From: Romanomermis culicivorax
Lineage: Eukaryota; Nematoda; Enoplea; Mermithida; Mermithidae
Length of the DNA: 64,000 nt
Direction of reading: 5' to 3'
Assembly: GCA_963922205.1 (NCBI GenBank)
Contig: CAWUHX010000009.1
Span: 1,984,001 to 2,048,000, forward strand
The position numbers were made by a program, and so were the translations under genes. Positions 55,173 to 64,000 of this stretch are shown here, in pieces. The first letter of the stretch is position 1. Every line of letters starts with the position of its first letter. Under the pieces are notes generated by a model. It was not told the DNA's origin, searched no databases, and saw only the letters and a program-made list of their open reading frames with translations.

Positions 55173-58110
55173 TTGCAATGTATTTTATTTAATGCTAGAA
55201 GCTTAGTGTCTAAATTGGAAGAACTCAACATGATGCTTGAAACACAGCAATATGACCTAATCTTTTGTACTGAAACATGGTTAAATGATGGTATTTCTGA
55301 TGGTGTTTTATGTAATTTAAGGTTGTATAATGTCTTCCACAAGGATAGACCCAACAAAAGGGGTGGAGGGGTTGCAATTTTTATCAAAAAATCAATACCT
55401 GCTGTCATCTCTAAAGTCCCACCTTCTATTGATACTCCTGAAACACTAACAGTTGATCTTGCCCTCCCTGGTCTCCTTTATCGCCTGTTTCTTGTTTACA
55501 GGCCACCTGAGTATAACTTAGATTACTGCAACAAGCTCTGTTCTTTTATAGAATGGTCGTCAAATGTTAATTATCCTATCCTCATAACTGGAGATTTCAA
55601 TTTACCCAAACTTGACTGGATCAATTCTACCTATCCCTATGAAGCCACCTACACATCTTTATTTGAGTGTCTTTCTGGTACAAGTCTTCAGCAACTGGTT
55701 TTGCAACCCACCCATGATAACAATATCCTTGATCTAATTTTGGTGATAGATCTGTCTCTGACGTTCATGTTGTCCCTCCTTTTTCTACTAGTGACCACTC
55801 AAGTGTAAAGTTCAAAATAATTCTCAAGACAACACCCCTGAATCCAAAATCCCTCCCCTTGAACTTTCACAAGGCAAACTATGATACTATTTCTGAGCTC
55901 TTATTCCAGATCTCTTGGCCTGACGTTTTCTCCACATGTAGAAATGCAGATGACATGTACTGTAGTTTTATTGACATTTTGAAGCCCATTATAACACAAC
56001 ACGTGCCCACATCTAAACTAAGTAAGGCAAAAAAATATCCCAAATACCTCCAGAAGCTACTGGCTAAAAAATTAAAACTTTGGAGAAACTATAGGAAAAC
56101 TAAATCAGCCCGTGACAAGTTTCTTTTCAACAGTCATTGTAAATTTTTGAAAAATCAAATCAAATCACATCAAATCGACATTGAAAAGAAACTTATTGAC
56201 AAATCAGATCTCAGAAGTTTCTATAATTTTGTAAATTCCAAAATCAAATCAAATACAGCTATTCCCCCAATTTGTATAGGTAATGAAATTATTTCTGATG
56301 AAGATCTAAAGGCCAAACTTTTCAATAATTGTTTCACATCAGTCTTTACCAATGATAATGGTTCTGTGCCTCTTTTCCCCAAAAGAACTAAGTCTGAAAT
56401 CTCCAATTCATCATTTTCTGTTGAGCTAGTTCGTGCTGCTCTTCGTAAACTGAATCCGTCCCTTGCCTTGGGTCCTGATGGGTTATGTGCCTATTTTATG
56501 AAAAAACTATCCAATTGTTTGGCGGACCCACTTTCTCATATCTTTGAGGTTTCTTTTAGATCTGGCGCATTACCATCTATATGGAAAACTGCAAATGTAA
56601 TCCCAGTATACAAAAAAGGTGATTCCTCATCAATTTCCAATTACCGACCAATTTCTCTTTGTTGTATTGCCTGTAAAGTCATGGAAAGCATTATTAACTC
56701 TTCTATTTTAGATTACCTCAAGAGAAGCTCTCTATTATCTCCCTTTCAGTTTGGGTTTTTGCCAAAAAAAAGTCATGTGAAACACAGTTGCTCAAATGCG
56801 AAAATTCATGGACCAAACTTATTGATTCAGGATCTTCCATTGATTTTAAGAAAGCTTTTGACTCTGTCTCCCATAGTAAGCTTACTCTAAAATTGAAAAA
56901 CTATGGCATCTGTGGTTTTCTTGGGAATTGGATCATCGCCTTCCTTTCAAATCACACTCAAAAAGTCTGCATTAACAACAAATTTTCCCTAACATCAGAT
57001 GTAAGCAGTGGTGTCCCCCAGGGGAGTGTTCTTGGTCCAACTCTTTTCCTCTTGTTTATAAACGACCTCCCTGATACTTTAAAATCCCATGTCTATCTTT
57101 TTGCAGATGATGTGAAAATTTTTAACACCTCCACACAATGTAAAACTCTTCAAGATGATCTTGATCAGATTTTCAATTGGTTTAAAACATGGCAACTCGA
57201 AGTTTCGGCTGAAAAAAGTTCTATTCTCTATATGGGCCATGCAAATCCAAAGGTCCCCTACAATTTAGGATTGTCTGAAATTCCAGGTGAAAACCCATAC
57301 GTCAGAGACTTGGGCGTACTTATATCTCAAAACTTGAGTTTTAGAGATCACATAGCATCAATTACCAAGAAAGCCTTTAGCTTAAGTTCTTTGATAATTA
57401 GAACCTTTACTTCCCATGATACTTCTAACCTTGTACGCGCGTTTATTGTTTATGTTAGACCCCTGCTAGAATATTGTTCAACTGTTTGGAACCCTTACTA
57501 TGCCTCTGACATAAATCTCATTGAAAAAGTTCAGAGAAGATTCACAAAGAGAATATGTGGTTTTGGGTCTATCCTTTCATATGATGAGCGTTTAACTAAG
57601 CTATGCCTTGATAGCTTAGAAATACGCCAACTACGTGCCGCCTTATGCATGATGTTTCAAATTATTAAAGGCCAATCCTGTGTGCAAAAATCCGACTTCT
57701 TTATTAGCAGTAATTTCGAGTCCACCCCTCGTAAAAATGATTACAAACTCAAAACAGGTAAAGCTAAAACAAATATTAGATTATATGATTTTTCCAACAG
57801 GTACATTAATATTTGGAATGAACTTTCAGCTGAAGTTCTTAGTTCTTCCAATTTACACACATACCTGTACTTGGGGGGGGGGTTGGGAGGGACCCCCCCA
57901 ACTTGGCCAACCCAGTACCCAAAATCATTTCCCCCCCCCAACCCCGCCCCCAGTTGGGAAAAAATTAAAAAAATTTGCCAAAAAGTGTATGTTTCTTGGC
58001 CTTTTTTGGGAAAAATTTCGACTTTCTCCTTCCCCTCCCCCAACTGGTCGGAGGTCTTACAGGTTTACACACATTCAAAACGAAAATCTCTAAGATTGAT
58101 TTTTCTGATT
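55173..58110 (+). pseudogene. LINE ORF2: endonuclease and reverse transcriptase
   Basis: The endonuclease (55173-55800) shows FNARSL, FCTETWL and ITGDFNLPKLDW. After a frameshift near 55739 the SDHSSVKF motif follows. RT: ALGPDGLCAYF, PVYKKGDSSSISNYRPISL, then a frameshift in an A run at about 56770, DFKKAFDSVSH, SSGVPQGSVLGPTLF and the FADDVKIF catalytic box. The C-terminal part continues to 57862, where a MITE is inserted; the frame past it reads MITE sequence. It lacks only integrity: catalytic residues are visible. Confidence 0.85.
57863..58064. mobile_element. 202-bp MITE with ACCTGTA ends, inserted in LINE ORF2
   Basis: Ends ACCTGTACTTGGGGGG and, read inward from the right, ACCTGTAAGACCTCCGACC. 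A perfect 10-bp duplication TTACACACAT (57853-57862, 58065-58074) gives an exact insertion boundary. The interior is G/C-run rich. A 10-bp duplication fits Mutator-like transposition better than hAT. Confidence 0.85.
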
Positions 58111-58370
58111 ATCTCGGGGGAGCGCGTTAGCCTGTTACAAATATGTAACCTGCGCTTCCTATTACCGTCATTAACTTGTTTACTGTAGCACATATTTTCG
58201 CTGCGATATTGTATTTGTCGTTTTGAAGTAGCCGTGGATTGAGTTTTCGAAACTTTTCTTCGTTTCCTTATTTCATTTTAATTGTTTGTTCTCGCGTTTT
58301 AACCTTTTTTTTCTTTTCTTGTGTTATATTTCGCCTGACAGGTAATAAATCTTCTTCATTCATTCATCAT

Positions 58371-59719
58371 TTGGGGAAAAGGCTCCCCGGGAAAAAAAAC
58401 AGTGTTTCAAAGTCCACAAAAACGCATATTCCCGGTTTTGGATTTCCCCAAATTTTTTCCACAATGAGAACCATACCCAGAATTTTTTTCCTCATTTCCA
58501 AATTTGTTTCCTCAAAAAATCCTATTTGAGTTCTGACTTTTGAGGAAAAAAACGAAAAGCAGAAGACAAATTATTTTCCCAATTTCTACAGTAAACTCGA
58601 GCTCAAAACTAAAATGCAAAGACGGTAAAAACTTCATTTTTGAATGATGCTTGAATCATGCCAAAAAATCAGAACATTATGCCAGAATCAGTTCCAGATT
58701 TGAATAATGCCAGATTGATGCCATATTATCTCGAACAGAGCCAGATCTGGCATCGAAAATGCCAGTGTGGCAACGCAAGCTTTTAACGTTTCTTTTATTT
58801 TGTTTACACGATGAAAATATTCACTGTAGAGATTTCGGAATAAGAATTTGCCTGAATGATCAAAGCTTGTTTGTCCCAGTGGTTCCACGGCATCGAGACT
58901 TCTAATTAATGTTCTCTTCCTTTACCGTTGGGTCTGCATATCAGAATGCATTCGATAGGAATGTGGTCAAGAGACCGGAGAATCAAATCCTATTCCCTTT
59001 TCCTCACTAGATTAGCGTTGCGTTTTTACTTGAAAACTTGACTTTATCAATGATGTATATAGTCTTCCTTCTGCTTACTAACTAATTTCCATTTCCTTCC
59101 CCACGTTACTATCCGAGCAGAAAAGCCTGGTGAGTTTCGAAAAATAAGGACCTGTGAGAAGAGGATATTATCGATTTTTTCCTTTTGTAATAGTGTGTTG
59201 TACTTGTGTTACCCAGCTTGGAGACAGCTACGTAGAGAATTATTCAGCTGGTTACCACACTTTCTGGACGGTATGTGTTTTTGCTAGTCGATTCGATCAA
59301 AGATATCTTTAGTCCTTCGATTTCAAGTGACATGGTTCTCATTCCTCAATTTGAAAAAGATGAACATTTTATGCTGTTCTATTTTAATGTTTTCTTAATT
59401 ATCTTTCAGTTATGTCTTTCCTTATCAGACCCTTTCATCATGATTTTTGTGCGTTTTACCTTTGCTAAAATGGGTGAATAGTAAACATTACTATATAATT
59501 AATTGGTCTTTAGACTCCCTGCCAGTTCAATCATTCGGGCGACCGGTTTTTGTCAGTAGAGACATGTGCACCGGCAATTATTGATTATCAATCTGACGTA
59601 AAAATTTGGTTAGGTCGGTCGGATTCATGTATATATCTACAAAAAAGTGGTGTTCATATTCATATGTATCTCTGCAAGGCTGCCATTAATGTTCTAATTC
59701 ATGCAAAAATTATTTTCAG
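58371..59719. other. Upstream region of the CAP-Gly gene; possible non-coding 5' exons
   Basis: No ORF is supported. Two exon-like pieces with good splice borders are visible: 59217-59270 (TTGTGTTACCCAG before, GTATGT after) and, less likely, 59121-59129 (CCGAGCAG before, GTGAGT after). They could be 5' untranslated exons of the downstream gene. The segment 58660-58760 contains repeated AATGCCAGA/TGCCAGATC words. Confidence 0.35.
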
Positions 59720-59830
59720 GTAAAGTCTCGTCGTTGTTCAAGAAAACGGAAACTAGGAAACAGTAGCTGGTTGGCATTGATAGGAGTCCTTTTGTCCTGC
59801 TCCATCAGTTCATAGAAATTAGTTACTACA

Positions 59831-62800
59831 ATGGTGAGTACAGTTTGCTTTTGGCCGAATCATACACGTAGTTGGGGGCGTACTTCCCGCACATGAACTA
59901 GCCTCAGTCATCAATAAAATACAATCCGCGAGTTCCTTTAGGATGGGAAAATTCCGATCAAATTGTAGAAAAAAATTCAGGTTGTTAATTTGGATCCAAA
60001 AAATATGAAAAAAAATCCAATTTTTATGGCGCTTCGCTCCATAAAAGGCTTTTTAGGACTCGAACGCAAATTTTCGTGACAATTTTTAACATCTTTTGAG
60101 GCGAAAACTCGTCTTTTTCGGAAACTTCCGTCCCCTTTCCTAAAAAACGCCGCTGGCCCCCTCAGGGTCAGGGAGATGCTACACTGAGTCGTCAAATAAA
60201 ACACTCTTGAAAACAAAATCCCTGCAAAAATATCGATTCATACTTCCGACTTCATCGTTTTTCCGTTTGAAACAATGCGTCTACTAAATAATAGGTTGAA
60301 TACCATATTTAGATAATACAAAACATAAACACACACTACTTTTTGGTTTCAGACAATCTCAGTGAATATATAACTCATCAGATATGTGAAAGAATCTCGG
60401 GTTACTGTAAATTTTGGAAGGTCTTATTGTTCTAGAAAGCAACCAATTAGAAGTATTACTCTGCCTGCCAGCCCTTATTAACTGTGTGCCATGTCGCACG
60501 CTTTATAAATTTCGCTTTTGGTCCATTTTTAATTGGAACTGCTGCTGTATAGTTTCACTTGTTGTTAGCATAGAGAATACGCAAACAGCACACGTAATCT
60601 TCTGAGTCTTGCTGAAATGAAGTTCAAACTGAGATTATTCTCTTATTCGTGCGCTTCCCGCAAGAAATATTTCCTGTTTCCTATAGGTATAGGCCTATTC
60701 TTCACTCCACTTCTATAATTGTTTTGCTCGTTGGAGAAAAACCTTGGGAAGAGAATAATATACACTTTTTAATTTTTTGCCTCCAGAATATGAACATAGT
60801 GCCAGCCGAAGAGTTGTGTTTACATATTTTTACTGGCATAAATTTTAGACTATTATTTGTCGTAAAAAGCGATCAAAAAATTTATGGCCAATATACATAA
60901 AATTATTGCGTGACTTCATGTGTTTTAGTCAGTTTGTTGTCATTGGCTGCGTTGGTACAACAATTACTTTGGCTATTACGGTTGAACTTGTTTATTGAAA
61001 ATTTTTGAAGTGTTCACTGGTAGTAGATAATACTTCTCGCATTTCTCCTGGAGTAAAATGTGCTCAAGTTTTGCCGAAGCATGTGGCAGTTTAAAACGCT
61101 GCTGTATCGAGCACTTGGCCCGTAATTGATCGTAAAAAAATTTTTAACCGGACTCCTGATAGCCAAATTGTCGCATGTTTTGATTTATGAAGAGTATAGG
61201 GGAAGAAGGCTTCCCTACTTTTCAAAGACGCAACAGTGAGTTTTATGGCAAGAAAACAAATACTTGCCTATTCAACGTCAATTACTTGCAAACTTCCTTC
61301 CGAATTGATAGTTTGGGTCCGCATTAATTCTGGAATCCCATCCTAAGATTTTTCTTGAATGTATGCATCCAATTACCAAAAAATTTGAAACTGTAAGTGT
61401 GTTACCCCGTGAATAAAATTAAATTTATTTCCAGTCGTCGTCCAGTAAATTACGTCAATTTTCTCGTCAGTATACCGATCAAGAGGACACCCATCCCTTT
61501 CTGGATCGTTCGAAATATTCGTCCGACAAATTTGGTTTCGGCAATTTTCCGAAACCTCGACTTGCTCGAAGTTGTAAGTTATCTGATTTTCACGTGTGTT
61601 CTATAATTTTTGTATTTTTCTTTGTTTCGTTTTCTCACGTCAACTTCGGCGACCCATGCACCAAAAATTCTTGGCTTAACTTGTCGCTGGGCCTTGGCTC
61701 CTATTTTATACTTCTCTTGAATGCCTTTTTTGGCGGCCGCATTACTGTTGCGCCCGTCTTAACTTATCACCTTGAGCCGTATCTAAATATGTCCTAGTAG
61801 CATCTCCGAGGAACTATTATGTTTTAACATATGGCCCCTATACTACGGCGCCCTCACACAGGAGCCAGCTGGTTGGTATACCTTAGTTCATATCATACAT
61901 GTAATTGGCATGTAGCGCCATAGGAACCCCCCAGAAATCGTCGGCCATGTCCGTATTTCCCCATATGATTTTCCAATCATATGGTGGCTACACGGACCCC
62001 ACACTTTTGGTCATAAATAAACTGAAAATGTCAATTTTTGATTAAAAAAATGTTTACTTTTGATCAAAAGCGGTCAAAAATGTGAAGTTTCTTGGCTTTC
62101 ACGTCGTAAATACATTTTTCCATAATTTTTTCGACAAAATATATATTTTTTGAACCATTTTCTGGCTTTTTAGAAGAAATCTAAATAGTTTTCCTCCATG
62201 GACCGCCCCTCAAAATTTTGAGCAATCAATGACCCTCCGCCCCAAAAGTCGTTCGACTCCATCCAGATCTCGGGGATCCGTTACATGTATGTTGCATATG
62301 TTCATAGATATTGAAAGTATATAGCGTTGTAATTTAAGACTTAGGAATCGTATGTTAAAATAGCTTGTACTTCAATGGAACCTATCTTGCAGCTACCGTC
62401 TTTTAACTTACGACCTTACCTCTGAACAAATCCTATTCTCGGTCCGTATGTTAAAAGATAGTGGTAGTCTACTAGATAGGTGCTAATATCACTTCTAGAT
62501 CTTAAAATGTACAGAGTAGCGTCATTCAGACTGTGAGCAATATATCAACTAGCTGTTACTTGGACAGAAATAAGCATTTTCTAGAGTACATTAAGCACAA
62601 GCTCGGACTCAGCATAAGCCCTATCTTGGTTACCAGATAGCCCGGGAAGTTGCTTGTTCCCCGATTCGATTTGATGGTGGCTGAGCCAAATGGAGGCATG
62701 AAACAAGATGCCTAGTACTATATTTGTCTCATCCAAAATAGACAGTACTATCGAAGTTTATTTAAAAGTCTATGTCGCTGTTCATACTTTTCATAGAACT

Positions 62801-63977
62801 TCCATAAAAAGAATTCAGCGTCAAACGGTGAAAGTTCTGCAATTAAGATATTTATTTTGGTGTACTGTTAGTCAGTTATTTGATGAAGCTCTAACATAGA
62901 GCCCGGATCTGGTGCGAGGAACCAGCTCATCTTGGTGCCGAATTTACCTCATCCAATATTGTTACATCCAGTTGAACCTGTTGTCCCTCAGCGCAATTCA
63001 AATAGGTAGAAGTGATTGATAGAATGAAATAAATTTTTATAATTAGAACGAGTGAATGCAAATGAATAGTACGCAAGAAAAATGGATTTACTGGAATAAA
63101 CTTTATTGATAACGTGAACTAAAAGTACAAGCGTAGAAAATTTCAAATATAAATTAAAAAATAAAAAAATTTAGAAAATAGATCCATTGAGCAGGCAAAT
63201 AAATTACGAAATAATTTGAAAATTACAAGAGCTAAGATAATCGAAAAAAGTTGATATCTAACAAATGCATACTAATGTTTTTTTCTATTTGTAATGTAAA
63301 TTTTCAGTGTCTTTTCTAGTTTCATTCAGTTGATTTTTACCTTTAGTTAATAATATTCGCTTGGATTTCGCCTTCATCTAATTATTCTTTTCTTACTATG
63401 ATTATTCCCGACCATAGTAATTTAATTATAATCATTGACTGCAATATCTGTTCTCCTTGGTCTCACATTTCTACCTTGAGGTGCAGCTAAATTGATCAGT
63501 TCCAAACGCATTTGTTTAGTTTTTCACATCGATGTGAACCAGTGTGCTACGCAAGAGACTTTATCAAGATTTAACTTTTTCATTTATACCTTTTGGATTT
63601 TTTCAATCTCAAGTGAATCCCACTGCAAACAGATCTCCGTAGATAATAGTTCTTTTGCATCTTCACACCAATATATATATATATATATATATGCTTTACT
63701 TTTCTTTCTTGACAGCCGAACCACCACCAGACCCACCGCCAGCCGCCGTTGCACAACAATTCAAAGCGCTGTCTTCGAATGCTAATGCCACTTTGTCTTT
63801 GGATCGTATAGCGCTCGAAAGTCGTTTCAGTCGTTCAATTGGACGTCGTGTATGCGTTAGCGGCGAAAAATCAGGTATTCTGCGTTATTTCGGGCCATTG
63901 CATGTCGCCGACGGTTTATTTTGTGGCGTTGAATTGGACGAAGAATTGGGTCAACACGACGGTCTCGTCGATGGCAG
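59831..63977 (+). CDS. CAP-Gly domain protein, 5' part of gene (runs off window)
   Basis: Exon 59720-59833 ends ..ACTACA-ATG|GTGAGT, so the start codon is the last codon of the exon. Exon 61435-61573 (TTTATTTCCAG before, TT|GTAAGT after) encodes a Ser/basic-rich 46 residues, 'SSSSKLRQFSRQYTDQEDTH' and on. Exon 63716-63977 (TTCTTGACAG before, GGCAG|GTTGGT after) joins in phase and encodes a Pro-rich link, then SIGRRVCVSGEKSGILRYFG...FCGVELDEELGQHDG. This is the CAP-Gly fold, with GQHDG in place of the usual GKNDG. CAP-Gly domains bind EEY/F tails of tubulin or partner proteins, as in CLIP, CEP350 and dynactin. The family member cannot be fixed from this part. The ATG exon is less sure than the other two. 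Confidence 0.7.
61894..62291. repeat. Interspersed inverted-repeat element in CAP-Gly gene intron
   Basis: CATACATGTAATTGG..CCGTTACATGTATG ends; colinear with the copy in SHPK intron 5 (25222-25581). Confidence 0.6.
63671..63692. repeat. (AT)11 microsatellite
   Basis: Perfect AT dinucleotide run about 24 bp upstream of the CAP-Gly exon acceptor. Confidence 0.9.
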
Positions 63978-64000
63978 GTTGGTATGACTGAAGGAAGAGT

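Larger units (their letters stand above)
54163..58370 (+). mobile_element. Two-ORF LINE (CR1/L2/Jockey-like), decayed
   Basis: ORF1 with a PHD-like zinc finger is followed by ORF2 with apurinic endonuclease and RT. The 3' end is AATAAATCTTCTTCATTCATTCATC at about 58345-58370, a short ATTC-type tail. There are several stops and frameshifts, and a 202-bp MITE sits near the ORF2 end. Clade is not decided. Confidence 0.85.

Overview
This is eukaryotic genomic DNA. It is AT-rich overall with GC-richer mobile elements, short spliceosomal introns and very few host exons. A degenerate run of 13 CCTAAG/CCTAAA hexamers (the nematode telomere motif is TTAGGC) points weakly to a nematode, but nothing fixes the species; I would only commit to an invertebrate metazoan.

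Two host genes are visible. The first is a sedoheptulokinase (SHPK, FGGY kinase) gene on the minus strand. I reconstructed six exons between 39899 and 24743 (524 codons), with every splice junction in phase and a 12.9-kb intron 2 packed with transposons. The second is the 5' part of a CAP-Gly-domain gene on the plus strand, running off the right edge (ATG at 59831, exons 61435-61573 and 63716-63977).

The dominant object is a complete 16.2-kb LTR element on the minus strand (6019-22228). It has 1.4-kb LTRs with TG...CA ends and a 4-bp ATGT target duplication. After the 5' LTR come a primer-binding site and a 3.6-kb leader. The leader carries a regular array of GACGTC palindromes (CRE/ATF-like TGACGTCA), nine of them spaced about 66 bp. 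Next is gag, interrupted by one in-frame TGA inside its first CCHC zinc knuckle. Then come an overlapping 237-codon ORF, a membrane glycoprotein (env-like) fused to a first retropepsin, and, in the -1 frame, a second retropepsin with RT, RNase H and integrase. In ordinary Ty3/Gypsy errantiviruses env lies after pol. Here it lies between gag and pol and is continuous with a protease. This is the best candidate in the window for something undescribed.

Region by region: 1-3.1 kb, decayed gag-protease relic of another LTR element; 4.2-5.1 kb, diverged LTR in the opposite orientation; 6.0-22.2 kb, the large element; 22.6-23.3 kb, mariner-like MITE; 24.7-39.9 kb, SHPK with a transposon-filled intron; 40.6-43.8 kb, LINE relic split by a hAT-like element; 46.8-49.0 kb, pogo/Tigger transposon with broken transposase; 50.4-52.1 kb, two hAT transposase C-terminal relics; 54.2-58.4 kb, decayed two-ORF LINE carrying a 202-bp MITE; 59.1-64 kb, start of the CAP-Gly gene.

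The non-autonomous DNA elements form a second theme. At least four copies have convincing 8-bp target duplications, and several share one plan: a CAG(T/G)GTTTTTT terminus followed by repeated copies of a palindromic word that differs between families.
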